This document shows positions 47,301-53,915 of a stretch of 64,000 bases of DNA, in pieces (the stretch's first letter is position 1; the number at the start of each line of letters is the position of its first letter). Source of the stretch: HK1 sp965220535 (GTDB lineage Bacteria; Pseudomonadota; Gammaproteobacteria; HK1); the NCBI GenBank assembly GCA_965220535.1, contig OZ244833.1, positions 496,001 to 560,000 of the forward strand, written 5' to 3'. Below the pieces are notes generated by a model that saw only the letters and a program-made list of their open reading frames with translations, had not been told where the DNA came from and ran no database searches. Position numbers and translations under genes: made by a program.

Positions 47301-48848
47301 GAAGTCGACGATCTCCCCCTCGTTGACCGTGACGCTGCCTGCGGGCCTACGAATGTAGGTGGGGACGTCGTTGTCGTTGGCGTAAACGTCCATGGTGCGG
47401 GAGTAGTCGCCATAATCGGCCCCCGAAGCGGCGATCGTCAGGGTCGAATCGTTCCGGATTTCGTCGTCGTCCTCGGCGGTGGTGGCGGTGACGGTTTGCA
47501 GCGTCTTCCAGTTCGAGGGCGTGAAGGTCAAGGAGGTCGGAGAAAGGCTCACATCGGAGCCGTTGCTCATGGAGAAGTCGAGGGTCACGTTGCCGCCTCT
47601 CGGCTTCGAAGTCAGCCTCATCTTATAATCGATGTCGGCCCCTTCGAGCGTCGTCAGGCCAAAGGGTCGAACCCCGCTGCTGTTGTAGACATCCACCCCG
47701 GCGGTGTCGGTTTCGGAGACATTGACGGCAATGGTGTCGGTGAAGCCTTGGTATTCATCAAGAGCTCCATCTCCGCCCGAGTCGACGGAAATGTCGATCG
47801 TTGCCGCTGCCGGGTCCACAGCATCGTCGTCGTCGTCGGCACGGACCGTGACGGTTTGAGGCACGTTCCAGTAAATATCCCGAAAGTTCAGAGTCGATGG
47901 CGAGACACTCACATGGCTATGCGACGAGGTCAGGTTCAATCTGATTATCACGGGGCCACCGACTTTGGGCCACGGTTTCGCGGTCAACTTCAAAGTGAAC
48001 TTGGCCTCGTTGCCTTCATCAATCGATAAGGTCGAGACGCTCGGAGCGAATTCGGCACTGTCGTTGTCGACAATCGATATCCAACGGCCTTCTATGGAGA
48101 TGCCCTCGTAATCGGCACCCGAGGCGGAAAAGTAAAGGTAGCTCCCGTTCGTAATCGCGTCGTCGTCTTCGAGGGCTCTTAATGTAATGGTCTGGGGCGC
48201 CCTCCAGTTACCTCCATTTGATTTGAAGGTCAGGGTCGATGGATAGAAAGTCACTGGTCCCGGAGCCTGCCTTATCCTTATCGTCACATCGCCGCCGACT
48301 GGCTCCGTGGCCAGTGCCAGAGTGAAAGTCTTGTCACTTCCTTCGTCTACAACCAGAGAATCATTGACGTTGCCGGGAAGTCTTTCGAAATATTTCGAAG
48401 GGATGACAATCCCGCGAGTGTCGTCATCCTTTATGGTGAACGGGTACTCGGCTATTTTTGTCAAGCCGGTATCGTCAGCGAAAGTCCTGTACAAGAACAA
48501 AGTGGCATCATAACCTGTATCGTCCTGCCCATCGTCATCATGGAAAGTTTGGATAGTGACGCTATTTGTCAAAGATCCTTGCGTCGTTGTAGAGTGAACA
48601 TACCAATTCCAAGGCTGATACGACCAATCATCCGGAGCAGGATCACCTGTGTTTTCACGCGCAGTATAGACCTGATACCGATATGTAGTCGAGCTATCAG
48701 CCGTTTGAGTGACATTGATGGTAGCGGAGTCGCCCTCGTTGATCGTCAAAGTGCCGCTCGGGGGGCTGATGGTGACCTCCTGTCCTTGGGCACTCGAGGC
48801 CGCAAGCACCGATAACGAACAGACGATGGAGAAGACGAATCGTTTCAT
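38358..48848 (-). CDS. Giant secreted Calx-beta-like repeat protein B (3496 aa)
   Basis: Inverted paralogue of giant A with the same signal peptide (MKRFVFSIVCSLSVLAASSA), about 29 Calx-beta-like modules and the same two-fold eight-cysteine carboxyl domain, ending ALVNNNATGQAPF. Compared with A, modules 4-13 and the last ten are nearly identical. Modules 2-3 are heavily rewritten, and the GLTL/GLSV pair in the centre occurs three times instead of once. I set the start at ATG 48848 by homology and signal peptide. Unlike A, no ribosome-binding site precedes it, and its frame is open without interruption back to ATG 49277 (AAGGA site upstream), through the poly-G tract. Whether translation begins at 48848 or 49277 is therefore open; a start at 49277 would bury the signal peptide. 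Confidence 0.88.
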   Translation of the reverse strand: MKRFVFSIVCSLSVLAASSAQGQEVTISPPSGTLTINEGDSATINVTQTADSSTTYRYQVYTARENTGDPAPDDWSYQPWNWYVHSTTTQGSLTNSVTIQTFHDDDGQDDTGYDATLFLYRTFADDTGLTKIAEYPFTIKDDDTRGIVIPSKYFERLPGNVNDSLVVDEGSDKTFTLALATEPVGGDVTIRIRQAPGPVTFYPSTLTFKSNGGNWRAPQTITLRALEDDDAITNGSYLYFSASGADYEGISIEGRWISIVDNDSAEFAPSVSTLSIDEGNEAKFTLKLTAKPWPKVGGPVIIRLNLTSSHSHVSVSPSTLNFRDIYWNVPQTVTVRADDDDDAVDPAAATIDISVDSGGDGALDEYQGFTDTIAVNVSETDTAGVDVYNSSGVRPFGLTTLEGADIDYKMRLTSKPRGGNVTLDFSMSNGSDVSLSPTSLTFTPSNWKTLQTVTATTAEDDDEIRNDSTLTIAASGADYGDYSRTMDVYANDNDVPTYIRRPAGSVTVNEGEIVDFTIRLTAKPAENMTVVHNIPQGNSSLYRIEDKSDGITTFHFTPDNWNVPQTVSYFALWKSKGTNDDNVRRLTTRMLTGISGRIESYVYDQVIIAGNGSPMVLSSDTLDIGEGSSGTFTLRLREKPVDDSNLTDDKRRIVVALRKSGSGDVTISPTSLTFTPSDWDTAQTVTVSTVADADSADDSARISFSASGTTFGTANLTDGVRISVKEKALVLSPSALDIDEGGSERFGVELATKPSGNVTVSLTSSDSQLSVSPVSLIFTPSNWNSAQNVTANAAEDDDRVASTARIDLSASGADYAGITARVAVSIGDDDAVRFSPVYEIDAGNRRKAIDALRMPEFSYRILGMYLEAKPSGNVTVSLATSGHAGLTVEPTSLTFTPSNYYTLQKFRVRSPIFHGATEKSLTLSASGGDYDGVVRKLSVTVDDSNGLGISEGQIAPLEIVEGESETFTVVLRDTLSGNERAHVDLAKSEGTDSSVITDKILSISPRVLRFDSTNHSRPQTVTIAALADDDRDDENGSFSLDAYYYDPPNGADLSGNGWRAYQTRSATHNVNISVKDNTVLQPSTPAGLTLSETSTLRVPEGGSATFTVVLGREPTGGSVTVSASVSAGSDLSLSPTRLTFTASNWDKPQTVTVRAAEDDDAANDNASVSLSASGADYGGVSKTLSVSIVDDDPRGLAFDSLDLGLTEGSQKQFTVKLVSQPSGGDVTVAITKSSGSDDVSFSPASLTFTDSNWTTPQNVTVSAAEDADGVDDRATLSAVASGADYAGISDSVSVKITDNDKPGLTIDPSSLDVPEGGSANFKVKLTGAPNGGDVSVAIVKSGSGDVTISLASLTFAAANWASEQTVTVNAAEDDDAANDTASLSLTASGANYGGITDSVDIEVSDDEDRNLTLSDSSLGLTEGTSKDFTVKLTAAPTGGDVTVTVNKSGSDDVTVSPASLTFKAGNWNTPQNVTVNAAEDGDGVADNASVSLTVSGADYAGIADSVVRIEVTDNDTPGLTLPLKLEVAEGGDQTLGVSLTAQPSGGNVTVAIAKSGSDDVTISPASLIFTDRNWESVQSVTVSAAEDEDGADDNASLALTASGADYGDVSAGVQIEVSDDDEKGLSVASTLSLSEGGSKDFTFRLQTKPVGGDVSVAVTKSGSTDVSVSPSSLTFEASNWNTPQTVSVSAAEDEDGANDSARVSLAASGADYGGISEAVSVDVTDNDTPGLTLDPLKLEMDEGDDELLGISLTAAPTGGNVTVSLTKSGSDDVTISPASLTFTADNWESVQSVTVSAQEDEDGAADSASLSLSASGADYDDVSDVVQVAVKDNDEKGLSVDSTLSLNEGGDKDLTFSLKTKPVGGEVSVAVTKSGSGDVTISKESATFTAENWNDPQTLNVSAAEDADGVNDSARISLSASGADYGGIGESVRVDVSDNDSPGLTLAPTSLSVNEGGDERLGISLTAAPTGGNVIVAIAKSGSDDVTVSPASLTFTADNWKSVQSVTVRAAEDEDGAADSASLSLSASGADYDDVSDVVQVAVKDNDEKGLSVDPTLSLNEGGDKDLTFSLKTKPVGGDVTVAITKSGSTDVSVSPSSLTFTAENWNNPQTLNVSAAEDSDGVDDSARISLSASGADYGGLTADISVEVSDKDTPGLTLAPTTLKVDEGDDTTLEVSLSAQPSGGNVTVAVAKSGSDDVTISPTSLTFTPSNWRSTRSVTVSAAEDDDGADDNANLRLTASGADYAGIVDNVRVEVDDDDPKGLTLAPESLSVTEGSAKDFTVALKTQPASGSVVVSLNASGSSEVSVSPARMTFTASNWNAPKTATVNADEDDDGVKDTATVSLAASGADYGAIADELQVEVNDNDAPGLTFDPSTLDVAEGGEASLEVGLTVQPTGGDVTLALTKSGSEDVSLSPASLTFTPDDWSAPRIVTVVAAEDDDGVKDTAALSVAASGADYDGITGNVQVRVSENETVGLVVEPAILGLTEGGEGAFTAKLSAQPTGGNVALFVTKSGSPDVLLTSTNLIFTADDWSVEQSVTVRANEDHDGIADSAVVSLSASGADYGGVSGGVQVQVSDNDAPGLVLSSLLLAVDEGGSGRVGVKLSVEPSGDVSLALTKNGSVDVSFTPSSMTFTPSNWDESQAITVNAAEDSDGHPDTASLSLTATGADYEGITAGVQVQVVENEAFGLSATPRELEVREGEEAPFTVSLTAQPNWNVSVALTSENPDVSLSPSTLRFTPSDWNRPKTVVARAAEDDDLLADSTTVTLRASGADFDDITGSMQITVIDDDAEEGINPQVVFDLTLTPESLSLDEGSSARFTVRARVQPVDEEIVVALVGGGSPDVSFDTDPETDGLQSALTLTPDNWDVEQPVSVHAAEDDDAAPDRASASFVDAGGKVIIVGRVSVAVADDDTPGLSVDPAALQVAENTSGSFTVRPVTRPLGDILVSFDNGETDTALSPPNLKFTSSNWRRARSVTVDGVADVDAEDDAPADITLTARGGGYDGVSARVQVGVDEAAPGTLPEEATPGLVIVGAPVEIDEGGTRDLRVRLRNRPTGDVELALSVSGASIEVDADTWREGNQSALRFSPSNYNGTRVVSLFAPEDEDTNDGRASVSLVASGANYDGLTAEVSVNIDDNDSPALLVSNPAVIDDRRASFTVRLSVEPSAAVDVALSVAGEVEGVAVDTDPDTPGNQTALAFAASNFDVPQRVVVVADEDFEGSSVDIVLAAGGGDYEGIVDRVTVPLGVGEYTDEGDPRYWWPVRTLALAIAPPSVGDRAVVSVGCREESACEVYLDCSAQKNGESFRGGLPDAIVGWGVARLSAQDIVDITGGDWSGMGRLGCALHSEERISAQVWTRSGDGVLVNNSALVRSVNIEGVHRADIESIPGPGELDLSNIRIRCRAAYTKHCGMTALSCYDDEGSGYRGDLGTIERGRVRHVQTSELADLIGHRWSGATLGCEFRSDEPFTVQVLTRTGGGGALVNNNATGQAPF
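42661..44577 (-). repeat. 639-bp module-pair array in giant B (three units)
   Basis: The CCTTCGTTCAGCG/CCTTCGCTCAGCG word recurs at 42664, 43303 and 43942, exactly 639 bases (213 codons) apart. Each unit encodes one GLSVxxTLSLxEGG module and one GLTLxPxxLxxxEG module. The corresponding part of giant A has a single unit. Confidence 0.85.
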
Positions 48849-49290
48849 CGGGGACGAATTCGATTTGCCAAGCGATGATCCGAAAATCGATTCGCCCGAG
48901 GGAGCGAAGTGGTTCTCGGCGAATCGAGGCGACGAGGATCGGACCGATTCGATTCGGTGATTTCGTCCATACCGGTCTTGTGCTCGTGCCGGAATCAAAG
49001 CCCTCGTTATTATCGCTGCGGCAAAGACTGATGTTGAATCACAACGAAAAGGCCGGCGAGAATCGGTGCCACGGAGGTGATATCCTTGGGCTGCCATGGA
49101 ATTCTTACCGATAGCCGAAAGGCATCGAAGACTCGAAGCCTCGGGAATGCCCTTCAATCCCCGCTGAAAGGGGTTCTCGACTCTCGTCGAGGCTAAATAA
49201 ATATCTACCCCCCCCCCCCCACACGGCGGGAAGAAGCGATCAGTGGACAAAAAAGACCTGTCAGACAGCATTTTCATCTTTGTCTTCCTT
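48849..49290 (-). other. Leader region of giant B
   Basis: Homologous to the giant A leader. On the minus strand, AAGGAAG precedes ATG 49277 (MKMLSDRSFLSTDRFF), and the frame continues without a stop through the G tract into giant B. The CGGAG site directly before the giant A start is not conserved here. Confidence 0.6.
49208..49220 (-). repeat. 13-base poly-G (minus strand) tract in the giant B leader
   Basis: A run of 13 C on the plus strand, 360 bases upstream of ATG 48848. It is preceded on the coding strand by CCGCCGTGT rather than the CCGCCGT of the left arm, so the arms have equal tract length but a 2-base difference beside it. It is in frame with giant B here. Confidence 0.95.
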
Positions 49291-50038
49291 AATTGATATC
49301 TCATCTATATTCGGCCGGATACTATCATCATATCGGCCACGATGCACGGCTTTCGCTCTAGGACGCTTCGAAGGGAATTGGATACCCGCGCACCGACCCG
49401 AAGCATCGTCGTTCGACTGCAAAGTCCCTTCCGAAAGCCGAATCATGCGCGAAAAAGGCAAGGAAAAGACCCTCACCCTTCGCGCGATGCAAATTTCGCG
49501 AGCGATTTTCGGGGGCGGCGCCCGCGCTTCGAAAATCACGCCCCTCATCGACTCGAAGAGGGGTTTTCCGCAAAGGAATCCGATACTCGCAATCGACCGG
49601 GAATATCCGATCGGCGATGCGTCGACCCTCATCGAGCCTTGTGGGTATCGGGCTTTCGGTATGCCCCATCCAACGATCGGGGGGATACCGGATATCGTCT
49701 ATCTATCCGACATAAAGATATTCGATGGCAAGGTTTACGATGCGATTCGCCCGCGAAATATCGATATCGTTCCTCCTTCGACCCTGACGAAGGCGACTTG
49801 AGCCTCGGCCGAAGGGCACGAAGAGCCCAAGAAGACGATCCCGTCGATCATGAATCGCCGAGACCTGAGTCGAAAGCCCTTCGAAGGGGCTTCGAAGGGC
49901 TTTCGAAGTCGGGCACTTGTCTTTATCGGCGGGAATTCCTTCGGATCGACCCGGCCTTCGCATCGACCCGGCTTGCGATATCACGCAGCCGGCGGTTTCG
50001 ATCGCCGCTCGCTTCGCCGCGCGTTTCGGTTCGATCTC
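49291..50038. other. Intergenic region between giant B leader and arsS
   Basis: No gene I can support. A plus-strand frame of 173 codons (49280-49801) exists, but it has no ribosome-binding site, no recognisable motif and overlaps equally long frames on both strands. From ~49850 to 49920 there are short repeats around the word ttcgaagggctttcgaag. Promoters for giant B should lie here, but no clear box pair was found. Confidence 0.45.
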
Positions 50039-51001
50039 TTAGTTCAACGCTCCCCCGCAGCCGCTTCCTTGGCCCGCGGTGCAACCGAAGCAGTGATCCC
50101 GTACCGCTATCGGTCGCCCCTCGAATCGATCGGGAACCAACTCCGTGATATGGGTTTTGGCCTTGCCGTTCCAGCGCATGGGCAAGCCCAGCATCTGGTT
50201 GAAATCGCAATCGTAGGCATAGCCCTCCCAATCGATGCTCACCGTATCGCGACACATGACATGCTCGATATTGGCATCGACGTGGGCCTCTCGCAATACC
50301 TGCAAATAATCGTCGAATCCGCCTTTCGATATCAAAACGCTGGCAAAACGGCCGACCGGCATATTGGCGAGGGTCAGCAAGCGATTGAAGCGAATTCCGA
50401 AGCGATCCCCGAGTTCCCGCTTGTAATCTTTTTCGAGTTCCGTCTGCGACGGCGGCAGCACCGGGCCTTGGGGGTTGTAGACGAGATCGAGCGTGAGATC
50501 GGGATCGTCGCCCCCGTAGCCCAAGGCATTGAGTCGAAGCAAACCCTCGATACTGCGTTCGTAGACCCCCTTGCCCCGCTGCGCATCGACATTCTCGTCG
50601 AGATAACAGGGCAACGAAGCCACTACCGAAACCCTCTGTTGCGCGAGAAAATCGGCCAGATCTTCCTGCCCCGGTTCGAAGAGGATGGTGAGGTTGCAGC
50701 GATCGATCACCCTTACCCCGTGCTCCCTCGCCTTGCGTACCAGAAAACGGAAATGGGGATTGAGTTCCGGCGCACCCCCCGTAATATCGAGGGTTTTGAC
50801 ATCGGAGGCCTTCATGAACTCGACGATGGAGTCCACGGTTTGCGCACTCATCTCTTCCCGGCGATTGGGTCCGGCATTGACATGACAGTGAACACAGGAT
50901 TGGTTGCAACGATATCCCACATTGATCTGCAAAATCGAAAGGGGAGATCTTCGAATCGGGGGAAAGGAGCCCCCGGAAAGTCGCGGTAGGGGATCGTGCA
51001 T
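50039..51001 (-). CDS. arsS: ArsS-type radical SAM protein, arsenosugar biosynthesis (320 aa)
   Basis: A radical S-adenosylmethionine enzyme. The iron-sulfur cluster motif CxxxCxxC is in NVGYRCNQSCVHCHVNAGP (about residues 33-40), followed by MSAQTVDSIVEF and the DITGGAPELNPHFR segment. The carboxyl half (DUF3641) carries further cysteines, YDCDFNQMLGLP and the end CFGCTAGQGSGCGGALN, the hallmark of ArsS, which transfers a 5'-deoxyadenosyl group to methylated arsenic. ATG 51001 has AAGGAG 7 bases upstream and the length fits. The terminal motif contains ordinary cysteine codons where some relatives use selenocysteine. No arsM or other ars gene is visible beside it. Confidence 0.9.
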   Translation of the reverse strand: MHDPLPRLSGGSFPPIRRSPLSILQINVGYRCNQSCVHCHVNAGPNRREEMSAQTVDSIVEFMKASDVKTLDITGGAPELNPHFRFLVRKAREHGVRVIDRCNLTILFEPGQEDLADFLAQQRVSVVASLPCYLDENVDAQRGKGVYERSIEGLLRLNALGYGGDDPDLTLDLVYNPQGPVLPPSQTELEKDYKRELGDRFGIRFNRLLTLANMPVGRFASVLISKGGFDDYLQVLREAHVDANIEHVMCRDTVSIDWEGYAYDCDFNQMLGLPMRWNGKAKTHITELVPDRFEGRPIAVRDHCFGCTAGQGSGCGGALN

Positions 51002-51228
51002 TCGGATCTCCTTGCAAAGAAGGGTGAGGACGGGTCGAAGCGAGGCGCTCGATCGTCCGCTCGATAAGCCCTTGATGGCGCTTTTTCGTCTTTTTCGCCT
51101 TGTCTATAGCGGCGACGGGCGGGCGAGACCGGGACTTGCGCCTATCGCCCGAGATAGAAACGATTAAGCCGATAGGAGAGCCTCGACCGTCGATCTCTTG
51201 ACTTATCGAGGCTCAAACCGGTCGAGGC

Positions 51229-53886
51229 TTAAAGATGATACCGCATCTGCAAGAAATTCCGCCTAAAAGCGATCACCTCGTCTCGCCACGCCTCGGGGGG
51301 CGAATCCCGATCGAGGATGACCTTCGCCACCAAGGGCGCCAAGGCTTCGAAATCGGCCTCGTTCATCCCGAAGCGGGTCATTTCTTGGGTGCCCAAGCGA
51401 ACCCCGGAGGAGGCGGCGAAACTCGGGTCGTCGTAAAAGGCTTGGGGGTTGGTGATGATATTGGCGCTTTCGAGACGGTCCGCCATGTCGTTGCCGCTGC
51501 CCCGCGCCCCGCGTATCAACACCTGATGGGTATCGGTATAGCCGCTTTGCTCATCCCCCTCGACGCCGAGGCCGGCCTCGGCAAGCGCCCGGGCGAAGGC
51601 GCGCGCATTGGCCACCACCTGCGGCTGATACTCGTTTCGAAAATGAAGCATCTCGAGGGTCGCGCCGAGCAGACCGAGAAGAGTGCCGGGATGATGGTTG
51701 CTGACATGCCCGGGAAAGGTGCGCGAAGCGACGAAGCGCCAAAGGCCCTCGAAAACATGCCCGGGGCCGATCGAGGTGAGGATCACGCCGCGCTGAGGGC
51801 CGAAAAAGGTCTTGTGCGTGGAGCCGGTAACGATATCCGCCCCTTCGGCGATGGGGTCTTGAAAATGCGGGCCCAACAGACCGAGGACATGAGCCCCGTC
51901 GTACATCACGAGCGGACGCTCGGGGTTGTCGGCGCCGAATTCCCGATGGATATAGGCGACGATCTCCGCTACCGGTTCGGGATGCAGGATCACGCTGCGC
52001 CCGAAGATCACGAGATCGGGACGCCCCTTGCCGATCAGTGCGCAGGCCGCCTCGGCATCGATACGATAAGGCCGTTCCGGCTGCGCCGGGAAATGATCGA
52101 CCGCCGGGCGTTCGGTCTGCGGATCGTGCGCGACATAATTCTTGAGCGCCCCGCCGAACTGTGCGCTCAAATGCCCGCCTTTGTTGAGATCGTGCACCAA
52201 CACTCGGCGCAAGGGGGCCGCGGTACGACGCGGACGGTGCCGGTTGCGGAATTGTTTGAGGGCGTCGTAGACCGTATCGTTCGCCATCTGGCCGCTGATG
52301 ACCCGCACTTCCGCCCCGCGACAACCGAAAAAACTCCTCAAGGCCGCGATCAGCTCGATCTCCTTCTCCATGCTGTAAGCCGTGCCCTTGTAATAGCGCA
52401 CTTCCTCGGAGTTGACCCCGAGGGCCCGCAGATGGTTGTGCTCGTTGTAGCGCCCCACCGGATCCGATATCGAGAGTTCTTCGACGAAGGCCGAGGTGCA
52501 GTTCTCCGAGGGGATGAGATTGATGCAATCGATACGCCGCCAACGATGATTGTCCGCCGCCGACTCCCGCAGCTGCAGCGCCGCCGATTGCGCCCGGGAC
52601 AAAGGAACCGGCTCGGCAGGATCGGCAGGGGCTTCGAAACCGCCGAAAGGACGACCGTAAGGCGAAACGGGCCAGAAATTGCGCTCGACGATCTGGGCCT
52701 CCATCACGTTGCCCCGGTCGTCATGGACCTCGACATGCAAGGGGCGATCGCTGGCCGGGTGAAGATCCGAGCGCAGCAGCGCAAGGCCGATCGGGCGCAT
52801 CGCATGCTGCTCGCCGGGACGGGCCATCAACCCGTCGCCTTGGAAGATCGGATACGGGACCATCGTGCCCGAGCTCACCCAACCGACCTCCTCGCCCGCG
52901 AAGACGATTCGCCAGCCCTGACGCAGCGGTCGCCGGCCCTCGAAAACGGCAAGCGGCTGCACCAGATGGGTCAGCAAGCGCTCGGCCGGGGGCGTTTTCA
53001 GCTCGCCTCGACGGATCAACTCGTACTCCGCGCGCTGCGCTTGCAATGCGCTGCGCCCGATGAAGTCTTCGGCGCCGCCGGCGCGCACCGCGAAGCGGGC
53101 GATCGCGTTGGAAAAAAGCGGGATATCCCGTCCGTCGGGGCCGATCCCCAGTTCATGCCCGTAAAGCGGCAGCCCCGCCTCCAAGCGCAAGGAGTCGCGG
53201 GCCCCGAGACCCGCCGGGGTCGCCCCCGCTTCGACCAAGAGATCCCATAAGGCTCCGGCGACATCGCTTGCGGGAAAGATCTCGAAGCAACCGGATTCCC
53301 CGGTGTAGCCGGTTCTCGAAATGACGAGAGGATGACCCTCGAAGGGGGTGATCGATATCCGATTGCGTTTGTTCTCGGGCAGCACCCGAGCGTCGACGAC
53401 CTGCGCCAAGGCCTCGGCGGCACTCGGCCCTTGCAAGGCGAACATCGCGACCGATTCGCTCTCGTCGTCCAACGAGACCCCGTGCGCCGGGAGGTGGCTT
53501 CGAAGCCATTCGAGATCGATATCGCGGTTGCCGGCATTGACCACCAAGAGGAAATCCTCGACCCCCAAGCGATAGAGATAGGCATCGTCCACCGCCCCGC
53601 CTTGCTCGTTGGCGAGGAATGTGTAATGCGCTTCGAGGGGGGGAAGACCGGCGGCGGAGTTGGTGAGCATGCGCTGCAAGAAGGTCTCGGCTTCGGGGCC
53701 GCGCACCCGAAAACGACCCATGTGGCTCACATCGAAAAGTCCGGCATGGCGGCGGGTCGCCAGATGCTCTGCGATGATGCCGGTCGAGTATTGCACCGGC
53801 ATCTCGAAGCCGGAGAAAGCGATCATTTTGCCGCCATGGCTTTCGTGCCAGTCATGGAGCACGGTGCGACCGATTGATTCGTCCAT
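51229..53886 (-). CDS. GcvT-GlyA fusion: aminomethyltransferase plus serine hydroxymethyltransferase (885 aa)
   Basis: Residues ~1-430 are a glycine-cleavage T-protein: LHDWHESHGGKMIAFSGFEM, FDVSHMGRFRVRGP, QRMLTNSAAGL, ALQGPSAAEAL, ISRTGYTGESGCFEIF and LGARDSLRLEAGLPLYGHEL. After a short linker, residues ~450-885 are a serine hydroxymethyltransferase: INLIPSENCTS, VGRYNEHNH, ISGQMANDTVYDAL, MYDGAHVLGLLG, the PLP-lysine motif TGSTHKTFFGP (lysine near 690) and a terminal GTQEMTRFGM. The GlyA half is diverged and has an arginine-rich insertion. Both halves use tetrahydrofolate and the fusion could channel 5,10-methylene-THF between glycine cleavage and serine. The start at 53886 (MDESIGR) has GAGGA at good spacing. 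It lies 30 bases after holB, so it is probably in the same transcript. Confidence 0.9.
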   Translation of the reverse strand: MDESIGRTVLHDWHESHGGKMIAFSGFEMPVQYSTGIIAEHLATRRHAGLFDVSHMGRFRVRGPEAETFLQRMLTNSAAGLPPLEAHYTFLANEQGGAVDDAYLYRLGVEDFLLVVNAGNRDIDLEWLRSHLPAHGVSLDDESESVAMFALQGPSAAEALAQVVDARVLPENKRNRISITPFEGHPLVISRTGYTGESGCFEIFPASDVAGALWDLLVEAGATPAGLGARDSLRLEAGLPLYGHELGIGPDGRDIPLFSNAIARFAVRAGGAEDFIGRSALQAQRAEYELIRRGELKTPPAERLLTHLVQPLAVFEGRRPLRQGWRIVFAGEEVGWVSSGTMVPYPIFQGDGLMARPGEQHAMRPIGLALLRSDLHPASDRPLHVEVHDDRGNVMEAQIVERNFWPVSPYGRPFGGFEAPADPAEPVPLSRAQSAALQLRESAADNHRWRRIDCINLIPSENCTSAFVEELSISDPVGRYNEHNHLRALGVNSEEVRYYKGTAYSMEKEIELIAALRSFFGCRGAEVRVISGQMANDTVYDALKQFRNRHRPRRTAAPLRRVLVHDLNKGGHLSAQFGGALKNYVAHDPQTERPAVDHFPAQPERPYRIDAEAACALIGKGRPDLVIFGRSVILHPEPVAEIVAYIHREFGADNPERPLVMYDGAHVLGLLGPHFQDPIAEGADIVTGSTHKTFFGPQRGVILTSIGPGHVFEGLWRFVASRTFPGHVSNHHPGTLLGLLGATLEMLHFRNEYQPQVVANARAFARALAEAGLGVEGDEQSGYTDTHQVLIRGARGSGNDMADRLESANIITNPQAFYDDPSFAASSGVRLGTQEMTRFGMNEADFEALAPLVAKVILDRDSPPEAWRDEVIAFRRNFLQMRYHL

Positions 53887-53915
53887 CGACATTTCCTCGT
53901 TCCCGTTCGATTCGA

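Larger units (their letters stand above)
38199..49290 (-). repeat. Right arm of the ~10-kb inverted duplication
   Basis: Reverse-complement counterpart of 25890-35709, containing terminator, giant B gene and leader. It is about 1.27 kb longer than the left arm, mainly because giant B has two more 639-bp module pairs. The loop between the arms is ~2.5 kb. Confidence 0.93.

Noticed and set aside
49280..50148. Plus-strand frames of 173 and 268 codons beside arsS
   Set aside because: Mutually overlapping, motif-free, and the second overlaps the end of arsS on the other strand.
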